The notes below the pieces were generated by a model, which worked only from the letters and a program-made list of their open reading frames with translations, was not told the DNA's origin and did no database searches. Both the position numbers and the translations under genes were made by a program. Below, piece by piece: positions 44,516 through 53,271 of a DNA stretch of 64,000 nt. The stretch comes from Natronosporangium sp035305625 (GTDB lineage Bacteria; Actinomycetota; Actinomycetes; Mycobacteriales; Micromonosporaceae), in assembly GCA_963809545.1 (NCBI GenBank), contig CAWEKD010000009.1:186001-250000 (forward strand). The letters run 5' to 3'. Position 1 is the first letter of the stretch, and every line of letters starts with the position of its first letter.

Positions 44516-45638
44516 ACCCGGGTCGCCTCCTTCACCCGCTGCCGGGAGAACCGGCCGAAGTTGTAGTACGCCGCGCAGGCGCCCTCCGAGGACACCATGC
44601 AGGTGCCGATCGGGGTCTCCGGGGTGCAGGCGGTGCCGAACACCTTGCACTCCCACGGTTTGAGCACTCCCTTGAGCACCTCCCCGCACTGGCAGGCCTT
44701 CGGGTCGGCCACCCGCACGCCCGGCAGGGCCATCCGGGCCTCGGTGTCGAACTTGGCGTACTCCGGTCGGATCCGCAGCGCCGAGTGGGAGATGAAGCCC
44801 AGCCCACGCCACTCGAAGTAGGGGCGTAGCTCCATCACCTCGTGCACCGCCCGCAACGCGGCCGGGTTACCTTGCCAGGGCACCACCCGGGAGTACTGGT
44901 TCTCGACCTCACACCGGCCCTCCGCGAGCTGCTGCATCAACTGGTAGACCGCCTGCAGGATGTCCAACGGCTCGAACCCGGCCACCACCAGTGGCTTGTG
45001 GTAGTCGCGGGTGATGAACCGGTACGGCTCACAGCCGATCACGGTGGACACATGCCCAGGGCCGAGGAAACCATCCAGCCGCAGATCAGGTGAGTCCAGA
45101 ATGGCTTTGATCGCCGGGAGGATGGTGACGTGGTTGCAGAACACCGAGAAGTTGTCCAACCCCTCTGCGGCGGCCCGTTGAATGGTCACCGCGGTCGAGG
45201 GGGCGGTGGTCTCGAACCCGATCGCCATGAACACCACGTGCTTGTCCGGGTGGGACCGCGCCAGCTTGAGCGCGTCCAGTGGTGAGTACACCATCCGGAT
45301 GTCGGTGCCGGCGGCGTTGGCTTCCAGGAAGGACCCCGCCCGCCGGGCACCCGCATCATGTCCCCGAACGAGGCGAGGATCACGTCAGGCTGCTCGGCGA
45401 TGTGGATCGCATCATCCACCCGCCCCATCGGGATCACACACACCGGGCAACCGGGGCCGTGCACCAGGTTGATCTGCTCCGGCAGATAGTCCTCCAGCCC
45501 GTGCTGATAGATGGTATGGGTGTGCCCCCCGCACACCTCCATGAACGTGTACTGCCGGCCTGGTTCACACAGCTCGGCGATCCGGGTGGCCAACGCGCGC
45601 GCGGCGCCAGCGTCCCGGAACTCGTCGACGAATCTCAT
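44512..45638 (-). CDS. hypD: Hydrogenase maturation protein HypD, interrupted by a one-base deletion
   Basis: HypD is the iron-sulfur scaffold that, with HypC, assembles Fe(CN)2CO. The N-terminal part from ATG 45638 has FMEVCGGHTHTIYQHGLEDY and VHGPGCPVCVIPMGRVDDAI, up to GDMMRVPGG. The remainder (MVYSPLDALKLA, MAIGFETTAPSTA, CNHVTILPA, ACQCGEVLKGVLKPWECKVFG) is in another frame. Restoring one G in the four-base run at 45334-45337 gives RGSFLEANAAGTDIRMVY and a 375-residue protein of normal length. All conserved cysteines are intact on both sides, so a sequence error is likely. Confidence 0.92.
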
Positions 45639-45646
45639 CCGCTCCC

Positions 45647-45919
45647 CTACTCGATCCGCGACGCTTGCAGCGCCGCCAGCTCGTCGTCGTACGCTTGCCC
45701 GAGACTGACCAGGAAGTCCATCGCCGCCTTTGCCTCCGCTTCGTCGATTTTGGACAAGGCGAATCCGACGTGAATCAAAATCCAGTCCCCGGGCACCGGT
45801 GGGTCATCGATGAGCAGGCCGATGTTGATGGGCCGGCGCACCCCGCTGACATCCACCTCTGCCAGGTCCGGCCGGTCGGTCCGGAGCTCCACCACCTGCC
45901 CCGGGATACCGAGACACAC
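45647..45919 (-). CDS. hypC: Hydrogenase maturation chaperone HypC
   Basis: 90 residues beginning MCLGIPGQVVEL; Cys2 becomes N-terminal and is the ligand used to bind HypD and the large subunit. The OB-fold end GDWILIHVGFALSKIDEAEA is typical. It lies eight bases upstream of hypD and seven downstream of hypA. Confidence 0.96.
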   Translation of the reverse strand: MCLGIPGQVVELRTDRPDLAEVDVSGVRRPINIGLLIDDPPVPGDWILIHVGFALSKIDEAEAKAAMDFLVSLGQAYDDELAALQASRIE

Positions 45920-45925
45920 CTGACG

Positions 45926-46342
45926 TCACCCCTTCGCCGGGGTGCGGTCGACTGCCAGCTCTCCCCGTGCGGGGGCTTCCGCCGCCGGGCCGCCCACCGT
46001 CGCCTCCCCCGCTGCGAAGGTCAGCGACTCCAGCACCAGTTCGTCTCCGCCGGACAGGTGCACATGTCCGCTGCCGCAGGCCGGGCAGGTCGCCAGCGCG
46101 TCCATGGTCGGGCTCTGGTGGTCGCATCGCTCACAGTGCAACTCGGCCGGTACCTGCACCAACTCCACAGTGGCCTTCTGTGCGGGGGTGTCGGCGGTGA
46201 GCAGCTCCCACGCTTGTTGTAGAGACGACTCCACCACCCGCAGCAGCGCACCCGCCCGGATGCGTACCTTCGCCACCGGCCGGCCGGCCGCGCGGCGCTG
46301 CACTGTCTCTACGATTCCTTCACATAGTCCGATCTCGTGCAT
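45926..46342 (-). CDS. hypA: Hydrogenase nickel-incorporation protein HypA
   Basis: 138 residues from ATG 46342 (MHEIGLCEGIVETVQRRA); His2 and Glu3 form the nickel site. The zinc ribbon uses CERC (~88-91) and CPAC (~105-108). About 25 residues follow the normal end (GGPAAEAPARGELAVDRTPAKG), a low-complexity tail. Its usual GTPase partner HypB is not encoded in this window. Confidence 0.93.
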   Translation of the reverse strand: MHEIGLCEGIVETVQRRAAGRPVAKVRIRAGALLRVVESSLQQAWELLTADTPAQKATVELVQVPAELHCERCDHQSPTMDALATCPACGSGHVHLSGGDELVLESLTFAAGEATVGGPAAEAPARGELAVDRTPAKG

Positions 46343-46369
46343 GCTTCTCCCTCCGCGGCTCCCCACCGC

Positions 46370-46474
46370 TCACATCTGCCGAATCTTCAGGTACCGGACC
46401 AGGCCCGGCCAGTTCTGCACCGCCATCACCACTACTCCGGCCGCCATCGCCACCATCAGTAACCGCCGCTTCAT
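46370..46474 (-). CDS. 34-residue membrane microprotein, DUF6893-like
   Basis: ATG 46474 overlaps the protease stop (ATGA), and the 34-codon frame starts MKRRLLMVAMAAGVVVMAV and ends NWPGLVRYLKIRQM. One helix of ~15 hydrophobic residues is flanked by basic ends. The ending RYLKIR-M and the position between the endopeptidase and hypA match, from memory, a short family (DUF6893) found in actinobacterial group 1h hydrogenase operons. Its function is unknown; a membrane tether or a small subunit is possible. Confidence 0.75.
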   Translation of the reverse strand: MKRRLLMVAMAAGVVVMAVQNWPGLVRYLKIRQM

Positions 46475-47004
46475 GCCGCCGCCTCCTGCCTCAACCGGGC
46501 GAGTTCCCGCCCGACCAGTTCCTTCACCACCGGTACGGCCTGCTCCACCGCCTCGGTCACCACCTGACTCAGTCCCAGCTGCTCCTCGGTGGTGACCGGT
46601 TCACAGCCGACCACCAGCACCCGCCCGGGCTCACCGCCTAACGCCCGCAGCAACGCCAGCACCTGGTCCGGTTGCATCCCATGGCCGTCCACGTATCGGG
46701 CGGCCTGTTCGACCGGCTCCGACCAGGCCAACTGCCCCGGATCCACCTCCAGCACCGACACGGTGCCGGGCGGGTCACCCCGGTTGACCGCGTCCAGCAG
46801 GATCGTGGTGGGGTAGCCGGCCATCAAGTCGTAGGCCAAGTGCATGCCGCTGATGCCGTAGTCGGCTACCTGCACCTCCAACGGCAAGGGCTCGTCGGCC
46901 AGCCGACGCGCCAACGCGGGGCCGAATCCGTCGTCCCCCAAGAACACATTGCCGATCCCCGCGACCAGGATCAGCGGCCGGGTGGCCGGTGCGGGGGCGG
47001 TCAC
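46471..47004 (-). CDS. Hydrogenase maturation endopeptidase (HyaD/HybD family)
   Basis: 177 residues from GTG 47004, overlapping the previous stop (GTGA). GIGNVFLGDDGFG at residues ~17-29 holds the first nickel-sensing acid (Glu in HybD; Asp here), and GISGMHLAYDLMAGYPTTILLDAVNRG the second. DGHGMQPDQVLALL supplies the histidine. It removes the C-terminal peptide of HhyL after the DPCLPCGVH motif once nickel is in place. Confidence 0.92.
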   Translation of the reverse strand: MTAPAPATRPLILVAGIGNVFLGDDGFGPALARRLADEPLPLEVQVADYGISGMHLAYDLMAGYPTTILLDAVNRGDPPGTVSVLEVDPGQLAWSEPVEQAARYVDGHGMQPDQVLALLRALGGEPGRVLVVGCEPVTTEEQLGLSQVVTEAVEQAVPVVKELVGRELARLRQEAAA

Positions 47005-48321
47005 TGCGATCCCTCCGGCCGCGGGGTCGGCGCCACCGTCTCCACCGGCTCCACCTCATCGGGTGCGAAGTACCGGAATCGGCCATAGGCGGCGTGGAGC
47101 TCCGCGCCGGGGTCGTCATCCACCGTGACCGCCAAGTACTTCGCGCCGTCTACGTCCTCGATCAGCTCCCGGACCGTGGCCAACCGCCCGGCCAGAAACA
47201 TGTCCTGGGCATCGGTCCGCCGTACCCCGGGGGTGAGCCGCACCCGGCTGCCGCGCCGGATGCGGTGCCCCGCGATGTCGAAGTACTCCGGCGGCGGGGC
47301 CGCCAACTCCTGCCACCACTGCTGGGCCTCGGCCCGCTCCTGCGCCGGGCGCAGCGACCGGATCGCCCCATGCAGCCGCTGCCACAGTTCCGGCGGCAGC
47401 CCCTCCACCCGGTCCAGCAGCTCGGCGGCCCGGGGATCGGTGCGGCGAGCCTCCTGCTTCTCCTCCTCGGTCAGCGTCAGGGTGCGCAGACTCAGCAGCT
47501 CGTCGATCTCCAGCGCGTCGAACAGGTCCCCGGGCTCTCCGGAGCTACCTGCGGATGGTCGTACAGGATGATCGGGCTGGCCAGGACCGCATCCGACCGG
47601 CCCGGCTCCCCCACCAGCACCGGCCACCACCGCTCGTTGCGGCAGCTGTCCGCCGCGCCCTGCGCCCACTCCGGCGGGTCGATGAGGGACAGAAACTCGC
47701 CCGTCTTCGACCGCGAGCAACAGGTGGGTAGCGACCAGGGCGCGCCGCAGCGCCTCCGGGCGCCCCGCGTGGGGATCGTCCCAGTCACTGGTGTTGGCCA
47801 GCTCCGCCGTCAACCGCACCAGCGAGTGGGGGCCGGGCAGCGCGGTGGTGTGGATCCGCAGCTCCCCGGTCACGGGCTGCCACCGCCGCCCGGGGCTGGT
47901 GCCGCCCGGGTGCTGCACCGGCACCCGGTACTCGGTGGCGAGCGCGGTCACCGGCACCTCCACGTCGAGGTCGCCGCTCCACCGCCTCGTCCCACTCCGG
48001 CCCGTCGTCGGTCCGGGTGACCAGGTGCAGGAACCGCAGCCGTAGCCGCAGCACCGCCGCCGGGCCGGGCACCAGCAGGCACTCCGTCCGGCAGGTGGCG
48101 TGTTCACCGGTGCCGGCCCGCTGGTACGAAGGGGGCATCAGCACCCCGAACTGCCACCGCAGTTGGTTCTTGGTGGCGGAGGCCCGGTAGGGGTACAGCA
48201 GGTACCCCTCGTACAGCACCGCGTCGGCGACCGCCCGGGCGGTCGCGAGCGCGGGGTGTTCCGGCTCCCGCTGGTCGGTACGCTCAGGGTCGACGGGCGA
48301 TCGTGGAGACGGCCCGGTCAC
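47001..48321 (-). CDS. Hydrogenase-associated conserved protein, three one-base frameshifts
   Basis: Start GTG 48321 (VTGPSPRSPVDPERT) with GGAGGAGG upstream, overlapping the previous stop. Frames must be changed near 47985-47995 (extra base, EWDEAVE to GDLDVEVPVTALATEY), near 47700 (extra base, LLLAVEDG to GEFLSLIDPPEWAQG) and near 47537 (missing G, VAPESPG to DLFDALEIDELLSL). The corrected product is ~439 residues; its C-terminal part (HRIRRGSRVRLTPGVRRTDAQDMFLAGR, VDGAKYLAVTVDDDP) looks like a beta-rich domain. I do not know a function; the gene sits between the DUF6084-like gene and the endopeptidase. Confidence 0.75.
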
Positions 48322-49005
48322 GATCCCACCTCCTCCGTGTGGGTGGGGCTGGTCACGCCGGTCGGCGCCGGCGCCACGGTTCCCTCCTCCAGTAGCCCCC
48401 GCAGCGCGCTGTCCCAGTCCGGCAACGCGCGGGCGGAGGTGTAGCGCAGCAGGGCGTCGATGGTCTCCCGACGCAGCCGCAGCCAACCGCTGCCGGGGAA
48501 GTAGCGGTCCATGAGCTCTCGCCACACCCGTACCGGCATCCGGTAGCTGGCCTCGCAGTGCCAGGGCACCGGCATCACCTGCACCCGCCCCTGCTGCCGC
48601 CACGAACCCGGTGCCGGAGAACAGCAGCCGCAGCGGCACCTCCCCGTCGGACAACACGTGGAGGTACTTGCCGGCGGCTACCTCCAGGTCGTAGCTACAG
48701 GGCACCGACAACTCCACCTCGGTGCTGCCGGTGAACGGACCGACCACGGTGGACACATTGACCCACGGCACCGGTCGGAGCGACTCACTCCAGCGGGACC
48801 GGTCCCCGAACAGGTGCACCAACAGTCCGGCCTCCCGATCGGTGTACTCCCGTCCGTGTGGTTCGATCAGCAACTGGCAACGCAGCGCCAGCGTGTGCAC
48901 CGCCTCCCCGTCCGGCTCCCGGATCTGCAACCGCAGCCGCAGCGTGGGAACGGCCGCGGAGGGATCGGGGGACAAATCCCGACAGGTGAAATGAAGGTCA
49001 CGCAT
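48318..49005 (-). CDS. DUF6084-like hydrogenase-associated protein, frameshifted
   Basis: ATG 49005 (MRDLHFTCRDLSPDPSAAVP) opens a frame rich in beta strands (HTLALRCQLLIEPHGREYT, ELSVPCSYDLEVAAGKYLHVL) to FSGTGF. From ~48605 the sense switches to another frame (GRVQVMPVPWHCEASYRMPV ... WLRLRRETIDALLRY). One extra base near 48600-48606 explains it; corrected length ~229 residues. The N-terminal overlap with DUF5947 (eight bases) and the GTGA overlap at the end show tight coupling. No enzymatic motif; the DUF6084 assignment is from memory of similar operons. Confidence 0.75.
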
Positions 49006-49684
49006 CTGCTTCCCCCACCCACTCGGCGCGTTCCCGCAGTGTCGCCAGGAACCTGTGGATCTCCTGCCACGCTTCTTGCCCACCGTCGAAGCCGCGCCAG
49101 TACTGGCGGATCAATCCCACCAGCTGGTAGCCGACGTCGATCGGGATCAAGAAGGTCTCGTACCGGGCCCCGGCCGGGTCGGCGACGCGGTTGACCAGGA
49201 CCGCCTCCACATCCGGCTGCAGCTGCGCCAGTAGCGGCTCGGCCGCCACCAAGTCAGGCCACGTGTGCGTGGACAGTTCCGCTTCCGTCGGCCCCGCCGG
49301 GCTGGGATAGACCACCACCGGCTGTTCCAGGGTGGAGTTGTAGAAGCAGAACGCGAGCCCCACCGGTACGCCCAACCGATGCCACAGTCCGTCGGTCAGT
49401 TTCGGCTGGGGGCGGTACCGGTATCGATCCGGAACCGACCGGTAACGGAGTCCGGAATCGCTACCCGGCTGGAACAGCAGCCGGCAGGCCGGGCAGACGC
49501 AGGCGATCCCCCGCTGGTGGAGGTCCACGAGATGACCGTGGGTCTCCGGCAGCGGCTGTCCGCACAGTTCGCAGCCGGCCGGGTCCGCGCCGGTGGCCTC
49601 GGTGGCGGGGTCCGCCGGGCGGATGAACCGGCGCAGCCTCGTAGCGCCGGGGGAGCGGCCGGACCGACGCAACTCGGTGGTCAC
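48998..49684 (-). CDS. DUF5947-like hydrogenase-associated protein
   Basis: 228 residues from GTG 49684 (GTGA overlap with the NifU-like gene). CELCGQPLPETHGHLVDLHQRGIACVCPACRLLF provides two CxxC pairs (~38-41 and ~63-66), a probable zinc or rubredoxin-like site; the rest includes GVPVGLAFCFYNSTLEQPVVVYPSPAGP and FLIPIDVGYQLVGLIRQYWRGFDGG. The family is known to me only as a companion of actinobacterial group 1h hydrogenases; an electron-transfer or assembly role is an inference. Confidence 0.8.
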   Translation of the reverse strand: MTTELRRSGRSPGATRLRRFIRPADPATEATGADPAGCELCGQPLPETHGHLVDLHQRGIACVCPACRLLFQPGSDSGLRYRSVPDRYRYRPQPKLTDGLWHRLGVPVGLAFCFYNSTLEQPVVVYPSPAGPTEAELSTHTWPDLVAAEPLLAQLQPDVEAVLVNRVADPAGARYETFLIPIDVGYQLVGLIRQYWRGFDGGQEAWQEIHRFLATLRERAEWVGEADA

Positions 49685-50304
49685 GGCCGCTCCTCCTCCG
49701 TCGCCGCCTCACCGGTCGTGGCCGGGCACGGCACCGCCGCGTACGGGTGGGGCGGGCGGGGTTGGATCCGCAACAGCGGCCCTTGTCCGGTCGCCGGGCT
49801 CGGCTCCGAGACCATCCCCTCCACCAGCACCTCTTCGATCTCGGGTGCGGCCGCCAGCACCGCCCGCTCGATCGCGTGCCGCACCGTCAGCTCCGACGAC
49901 GGGCAGCCGTGGCAGTTGCCGGTCAGCCGCAGCCGTACCACCGGTGCGGCCACCTCCCGCACTTCCACGTCGCCGGCGTGGCGCCCCAGCAGCGGGCGGA
50001 CGTCCGCTATCGCCTGCTGGACCCGCTGCTCGGTGCTGACCGGGTGCAGGTCGTGGATCACCAACAGCCCGGAGACCAGCGGATCCGCCGCCACCTGCCC
50101 CAACAGCTGCGGGTCCGCCTGTTCGAGTAGGTCGACGATCCGCGCCAGCCCGGCGCCGTAGAGCTCTATCAGGGTCCGGACCAGTTGTTCGCCGTATCGG
50201 GCCGCGGCGGGGTCGGCGACGGAGGCGAGCTCCGCCAGCAGCCGCTCGATCCGCTCACCGCAGGCCTCAAGATCCACTGAGGGGGATGCGTCAGTGACCG
50301 GCAT
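49681..50304 (-). CDS. NifU-family iron-sulfur scaffold protein
   Basis: 207 residues from ATG 50304 (MPVTDASPSVDLEACGERIE). The C-terminal NifU-like domain has RLRLTGNCHGCPSSELTVRHAIERAVLAAAPE with the CxxC cluster ligand. An N-terminal helical region of ~100 residues precedes it and a Pro-rich tail follows. Lies 14 bases after the large subunit gene and probably delivers or holds an Fe-S cluster for the hydrogenase. Confidence 0.88.
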   Translation of the reverse strand: MPVTDASPSVDLEACGERIERLLAELASVADPAAARYGEQLVRTLIELYGAGLARIVDLLEQADPQLLGQVAADPLVSGLLVIHDLHPVSTEQRVQQAIADVRPLLGRHAGDVEVREVAAPVVRLRLTGNCHGCPSSELTVRHAIERAVLAAAPEIEEVLVEGMVSEPSPATGQGPLLRIQPRPPHPYAAVPCPATTGEAATEEERP

Positions 50305-50317
50305 GGGTTCCTCCCTC

Positions 50318-52129
50318 TCAGCCACCCTCGACGGCGAACGCGTGCGGGGTGTGCTTCTTCTGCAGCACCTTGCCCGGCCCGAGGTACATGTGCACCCCAC
50401 ACGGCAGGCAGGGGTCGAAGCTGCGTACGGTTCGCATGATGTCGATGCCCTTGAAACGCTCCGGGGGGTTCTGTTCGAAGATCGGGGTGCCCATCACCGC
50501 GTCCTCATACGGTCCAGGAGTGCCGTAGCTGTCGCGGGAGCTGGCGTTCCAGGGCGTGGGCGGGTACGGGTGGTAGTTCGCGATCTTCCCGTCTCGGATC
50601 ACCATGTGGTGGGAGAGCACACCCCGCACCGCTTCGGTGAAGCCGACACTGATCGCTTCCTTCGGCACGGTGAACGGTTCCCAGGTCTGGGTCCGCCCCG
50701 CCCGTACCTCGCCCAATGCTTTGTCCACGAAGTGGAGGGCGGCGGCGGCCGCGTACGCCTGGAAGTAGGTGCGGGCCCGGTTCCGCTCGATGGTGTTGGA
50801 CAGGTACTCCCCGTTGCGCCGAGGAATCTTCCACTCGTGGGTGGTCTCCGGCCGGGTCATGGTCCGCGGCAAGTTGATGACCACGCTGTCGCCGGTCGCC
50901 TTGATGTAACCGATGTCCACGAGCCCGTTCAGCGCGGTCGACCACAGCCGGGCCAGCGGTCCTCCACCGGTGTCCAGGGCCAGGTGCTGTTGGCCGTCGA
51001 ACCAGCGGGGCGACATCACCCAGGAGTACTTGCTGTCGAAGTCCCGCTTGGCCGGCTTCGGGATGGTGTGTTGATTCCACGGGTGGCGTGGGTCGATCGG
51101 GTTACCGAGCGGGTCCCGGTCGACGAAAGTCTCCTGCCCCACCCAGTCCTCGTAGTACGAGCTGCCGAGGAGGATCCGCATCCCCAGGTTGATGTCGACC
51201 AGGCTGTTGGTGACCAGCTCGCCGTCGACGATGATGCCGGGGGTGACGAACATGCGCCGCCCCCAGTCGGCCATGGTCCGGTACTGGAAGTCGCAGTGCT
51301 CGGGGTCGTTGAGCGACCCCCAGCAGGCCAGCAGCACGCGCCGCTGGCCGACCTGCTCGTAGCCGGGCAGGGCCTCGTAGAAGAAGTCGAACAGGTCGTC
51401 GTGCATGGGTACCGACTTCTTGACGAAGTCGAGGTAGCGCATCAGTCGGCTGAGGTAGTCGGTGAACACCTGGATGCTGGCGACCGAGCCGATCCCACCC
51501 GGGTACAAGGTGGAGGGGTGCACGTGCCGGCCTTCCATGAGGCAGAACATCTCCCGGGTGAGCCGGGACATCTGCAACGCCTCTCGGTAGTACTCCCCCT
51601 CCAGCGGGTTGAGCGCGCGCATGATGTCGGCGATGGTGCGGTAGCCGTGTTCGCCGGCGTGTCGAGCTTCGGTGCGCTCGGCTTGCTCCAGCACCTCCGG
51701 GTTGGTCTCCCGCACCATCCGTTCGCAGAAGTCGACCCCGACCAGGTTCTCCTGGAAGATGGTGTGGTCGAACATGTACTCGGCCGCCTCACCTAGGTTG
51801 ATCATCCATTCGCCTAGGTGTGGTGGCGCCACCCCGTACGCCATGTTCTGGGCATAGACCGAACAGGTGGCGTGGTTGTCCCCACAGATGCCGCAGATCC
51901 GGCTGGTGATGAAGTGGGCGTCGCGGGGATCCTTGCCCTTCATGAAGACGGAGTAGCCACGGAACACCGCGGAGGTGCTGTGGCAGTCGACCACGCGCCG
52001 ATTGGCGAAGTCGATCTTCGCGTAGATGCCGAGGCTGCCCACGATCCGTGTGATCGGATCCCAGGCCATCTCGACGAGTTCGCTCCGTTCGGCCTCCGGA
52101 GTCGCTTGAGTCGGTTCGGTGACGGTCAT
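50318..52129 (-). CDS. hhyL: [NiFe] hydrogenase large subunit, group 1h (high-affinity)
   Basis: 603 residues. The proximal nickel motif is RICGICGDNHATCS (C79, C82) and the distal one DPCLPCGVH (about C574, C577), followed by 23 residues that the endopeptidase would remove. The motif spacing and the MY after GVH match group 1h enzymes of soil actinobacteria that oxidise atmospheric H2. All four nickel ligands are Cys; there is no Sec. Encoded directly after the small subunit with a 59-base gap. Confidence 0.96.
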   Translation of the reverse strand: MTVTEPTQATPEAERSELVEMAWDPITRIVGSLGIYAKIDFANRRVVDCHSTSAVFRGYSVFMKGKDPRDAHFITSRICGICGDNHATCSVYAQNMAYGVAPPHLGEWMINLGEAAEYMFDHTIFQENLVGVDFCERMVRETNPEVLEQAERTEARHAGEHGYRTIADIMRALNPLEGEYYREALQMSRLTREMFCLMEGRHVHPSTLYPGGIGSVASIQVFTDYLSRLMRYLDFVKKSVPMHDDLFDFFYEALPGYEQVGQRRVLLACWGSLNDPEHCDFQYRTMADWGRRMFVTPGIIVDGELVTNSLVDINLGMRILLGSSYYEDWVGQETFVDRDPLGNPIDPRHPWNQHTIPKPAKRDFDSKYSWVMSPRWFDGQQHLALDTGGGPLARLWSTALNGLVDIGYIKATGDSVVINLPRTMTRPETTHEWKIPRRNGEYLSNTIERNRARTYFQAYAAAAALHFVDKALGEVRAGRTQTWEPFTVPKEAISVGFTEAVRGVLSHHMVIRDGKIANYHPYPPTPWNASSRDSYGTPGPYEDAVMGTPIFEQNPPERFKGIDIMRTVRSFDPCLPCGVHMYLGPGKVLQKKHTPHAFAVEGG

Positions 52130-52188
52130 GGTTGCCTGCGTTCCCCCTTGTATGTGCTCCCGACGTGCGCGGCCTTACCTGGCCCGCT

Positions 52189-53268
52189 TCACCAGGGCGC
52201 CCGGTAACCGGTGAGCAGCTGATCGCCTTTGGTACGCCACTTCGGTTCTTTGTCCACAGTGTTGAGAGTGATCCGCCGCAGCCGCCGGACCACTCCGCCG
52301 TAGGCGCGGCTGATGGTGGACGACAACGCGCCTCCCGGCGGCTCATCCATGAACGGCATGAACTTGTCCGGGAAGCCGGGCATGGTGCAGGCGATGCAGA
52401 TCCCGCCCACGTTGGGGCAGCCGCCCAGGTTGTTGATCCAGCCCCGCTTCGGCACGTTGCACTTGACCACCGGCCCCCAGCAGCCGATCTTCACCAGGCA
52501 CTTCTGGGAGCCGTACTCCTCCGCGAACTCGCCCTGCTCGTAGTAGCCACCTCGGACACATCCCTCATGGACGGTCACCCCGAACAGCCAGGTGGGGCGC
52601 AGCTTGTCGTCCAGCGGGATCATCGGGGCCTGTCCGGAAAGCTGATACAGCAGATAGGCCAAGGTCTCCGACATGTTGTCGGGGTGGACCGGGCAGCCGG
52701 GCACGTTCACGATCGGCACCCCCGTCGCCGAACGCCAATCCCAGCCCAGGTAGTCCGCCAATCCCATGGCGCCGGTGGGGTTACCCGCGGTGGCATGGAT
52801 CCCGCCGTAGGTGGCGCAGGTGCCCGCCGCTACCACCGCTAGCGCCTTCGGCGCCAGTCGGTCGATCCAGTCCGTGGTGGTACGCGGCTGCCCGGTGACC
52901 GGGTCGTTGCCGAACGCCGCCCAGTACCCCTCTTCCTTGATGTCCTCGTTCGGGATCGACCCCTCGACCACGAGCACGAACTTCGAAAGCTCGCCCCGGT
53001 CGGCCTTGTGGAACCACTCGATGAAGTTGTCCGCTCCCTGCTCCGGCCCGCACTCGAAATCGATCAGCGGCCAGTGCACCTGCACCTTCGGCAGGCCGGG
53101 CAGCCCACCCATGACGATCTGCTCAATGCTGGGTTGGGTGGCCGCGGTCAGCGAGACCGAGTCCCCGTCGCAGCTCAGACCGGCGTTGATCCAAAGAATG
53201 TGTACGGGGTCCTGCTCGTCCGGTCCACCGCCGGTGGCGGTGGGGCCCGGCTCAGCCATCGTGGTCAT
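52189..53268 (-). CDS. hhyS: [NiFe] hydrogenase small subunit, group 1h
   Basis: 359 residues with no twin-arginine signal, as expected for group 1h. The proximal cluster site reads LSCDGDSVSLT (C33), with Asp in place of the usual second Cys of CxxC, a known hallmark of oxygen-tolerant group 1h enzymes (three Cys, one Asp). Further cluster ligands are in GTCATYGG, GCPVHPDNM, HEGCVRGGYY, KCLVKIGCWGP and CNVPKRGW...CPNVGGICIACTMPGFPD. Transfers electrons from HhyL to an unknown quinone-linked acceptor. Confidence 0.96.
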   Translation of the reverse strand: MTTMAEPGPTATGGGPDEQDPVHILWINAGLSCDGDSVSLTAATQPSIEQIVMGGLPGLPKVQVHWPLIDFECGPEQGADNFIEWFHKADRGELSKFVLVVEGSIPNEDIKEEGYWAAFGNDPVTGQPRTTTDWIDRLAPKALAVVAAGTCATYGGIHATAGNPTGAMGLADYLGWDWRSATGVPIVNVPGCPVHPDNMSETLAYLLYQLSGQAPMIPLDDKLRPTWLFGVTVHEGCVRGGYYEQGEFAEEYGSQKCLVKIGCWGPVVKCNVPKRGWINNLGGCPNVGGICIACTMPGFPDKFMPFMDEPPGGALSSTISRAYGGVVRRLRRITLNTVDKEPKWRTKGDQLLTGYRAPW

Positions 53269-53271
53269 GAG

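Noticed and set aside
44512..45638. Programmed frameshift or Sec codon in hypD
   Set aside because: No UGA in the path of the correct frame and no slippery-site plus stimulator pattern; the homopolymer deletion is simpler and repeated elsewhere in the window.
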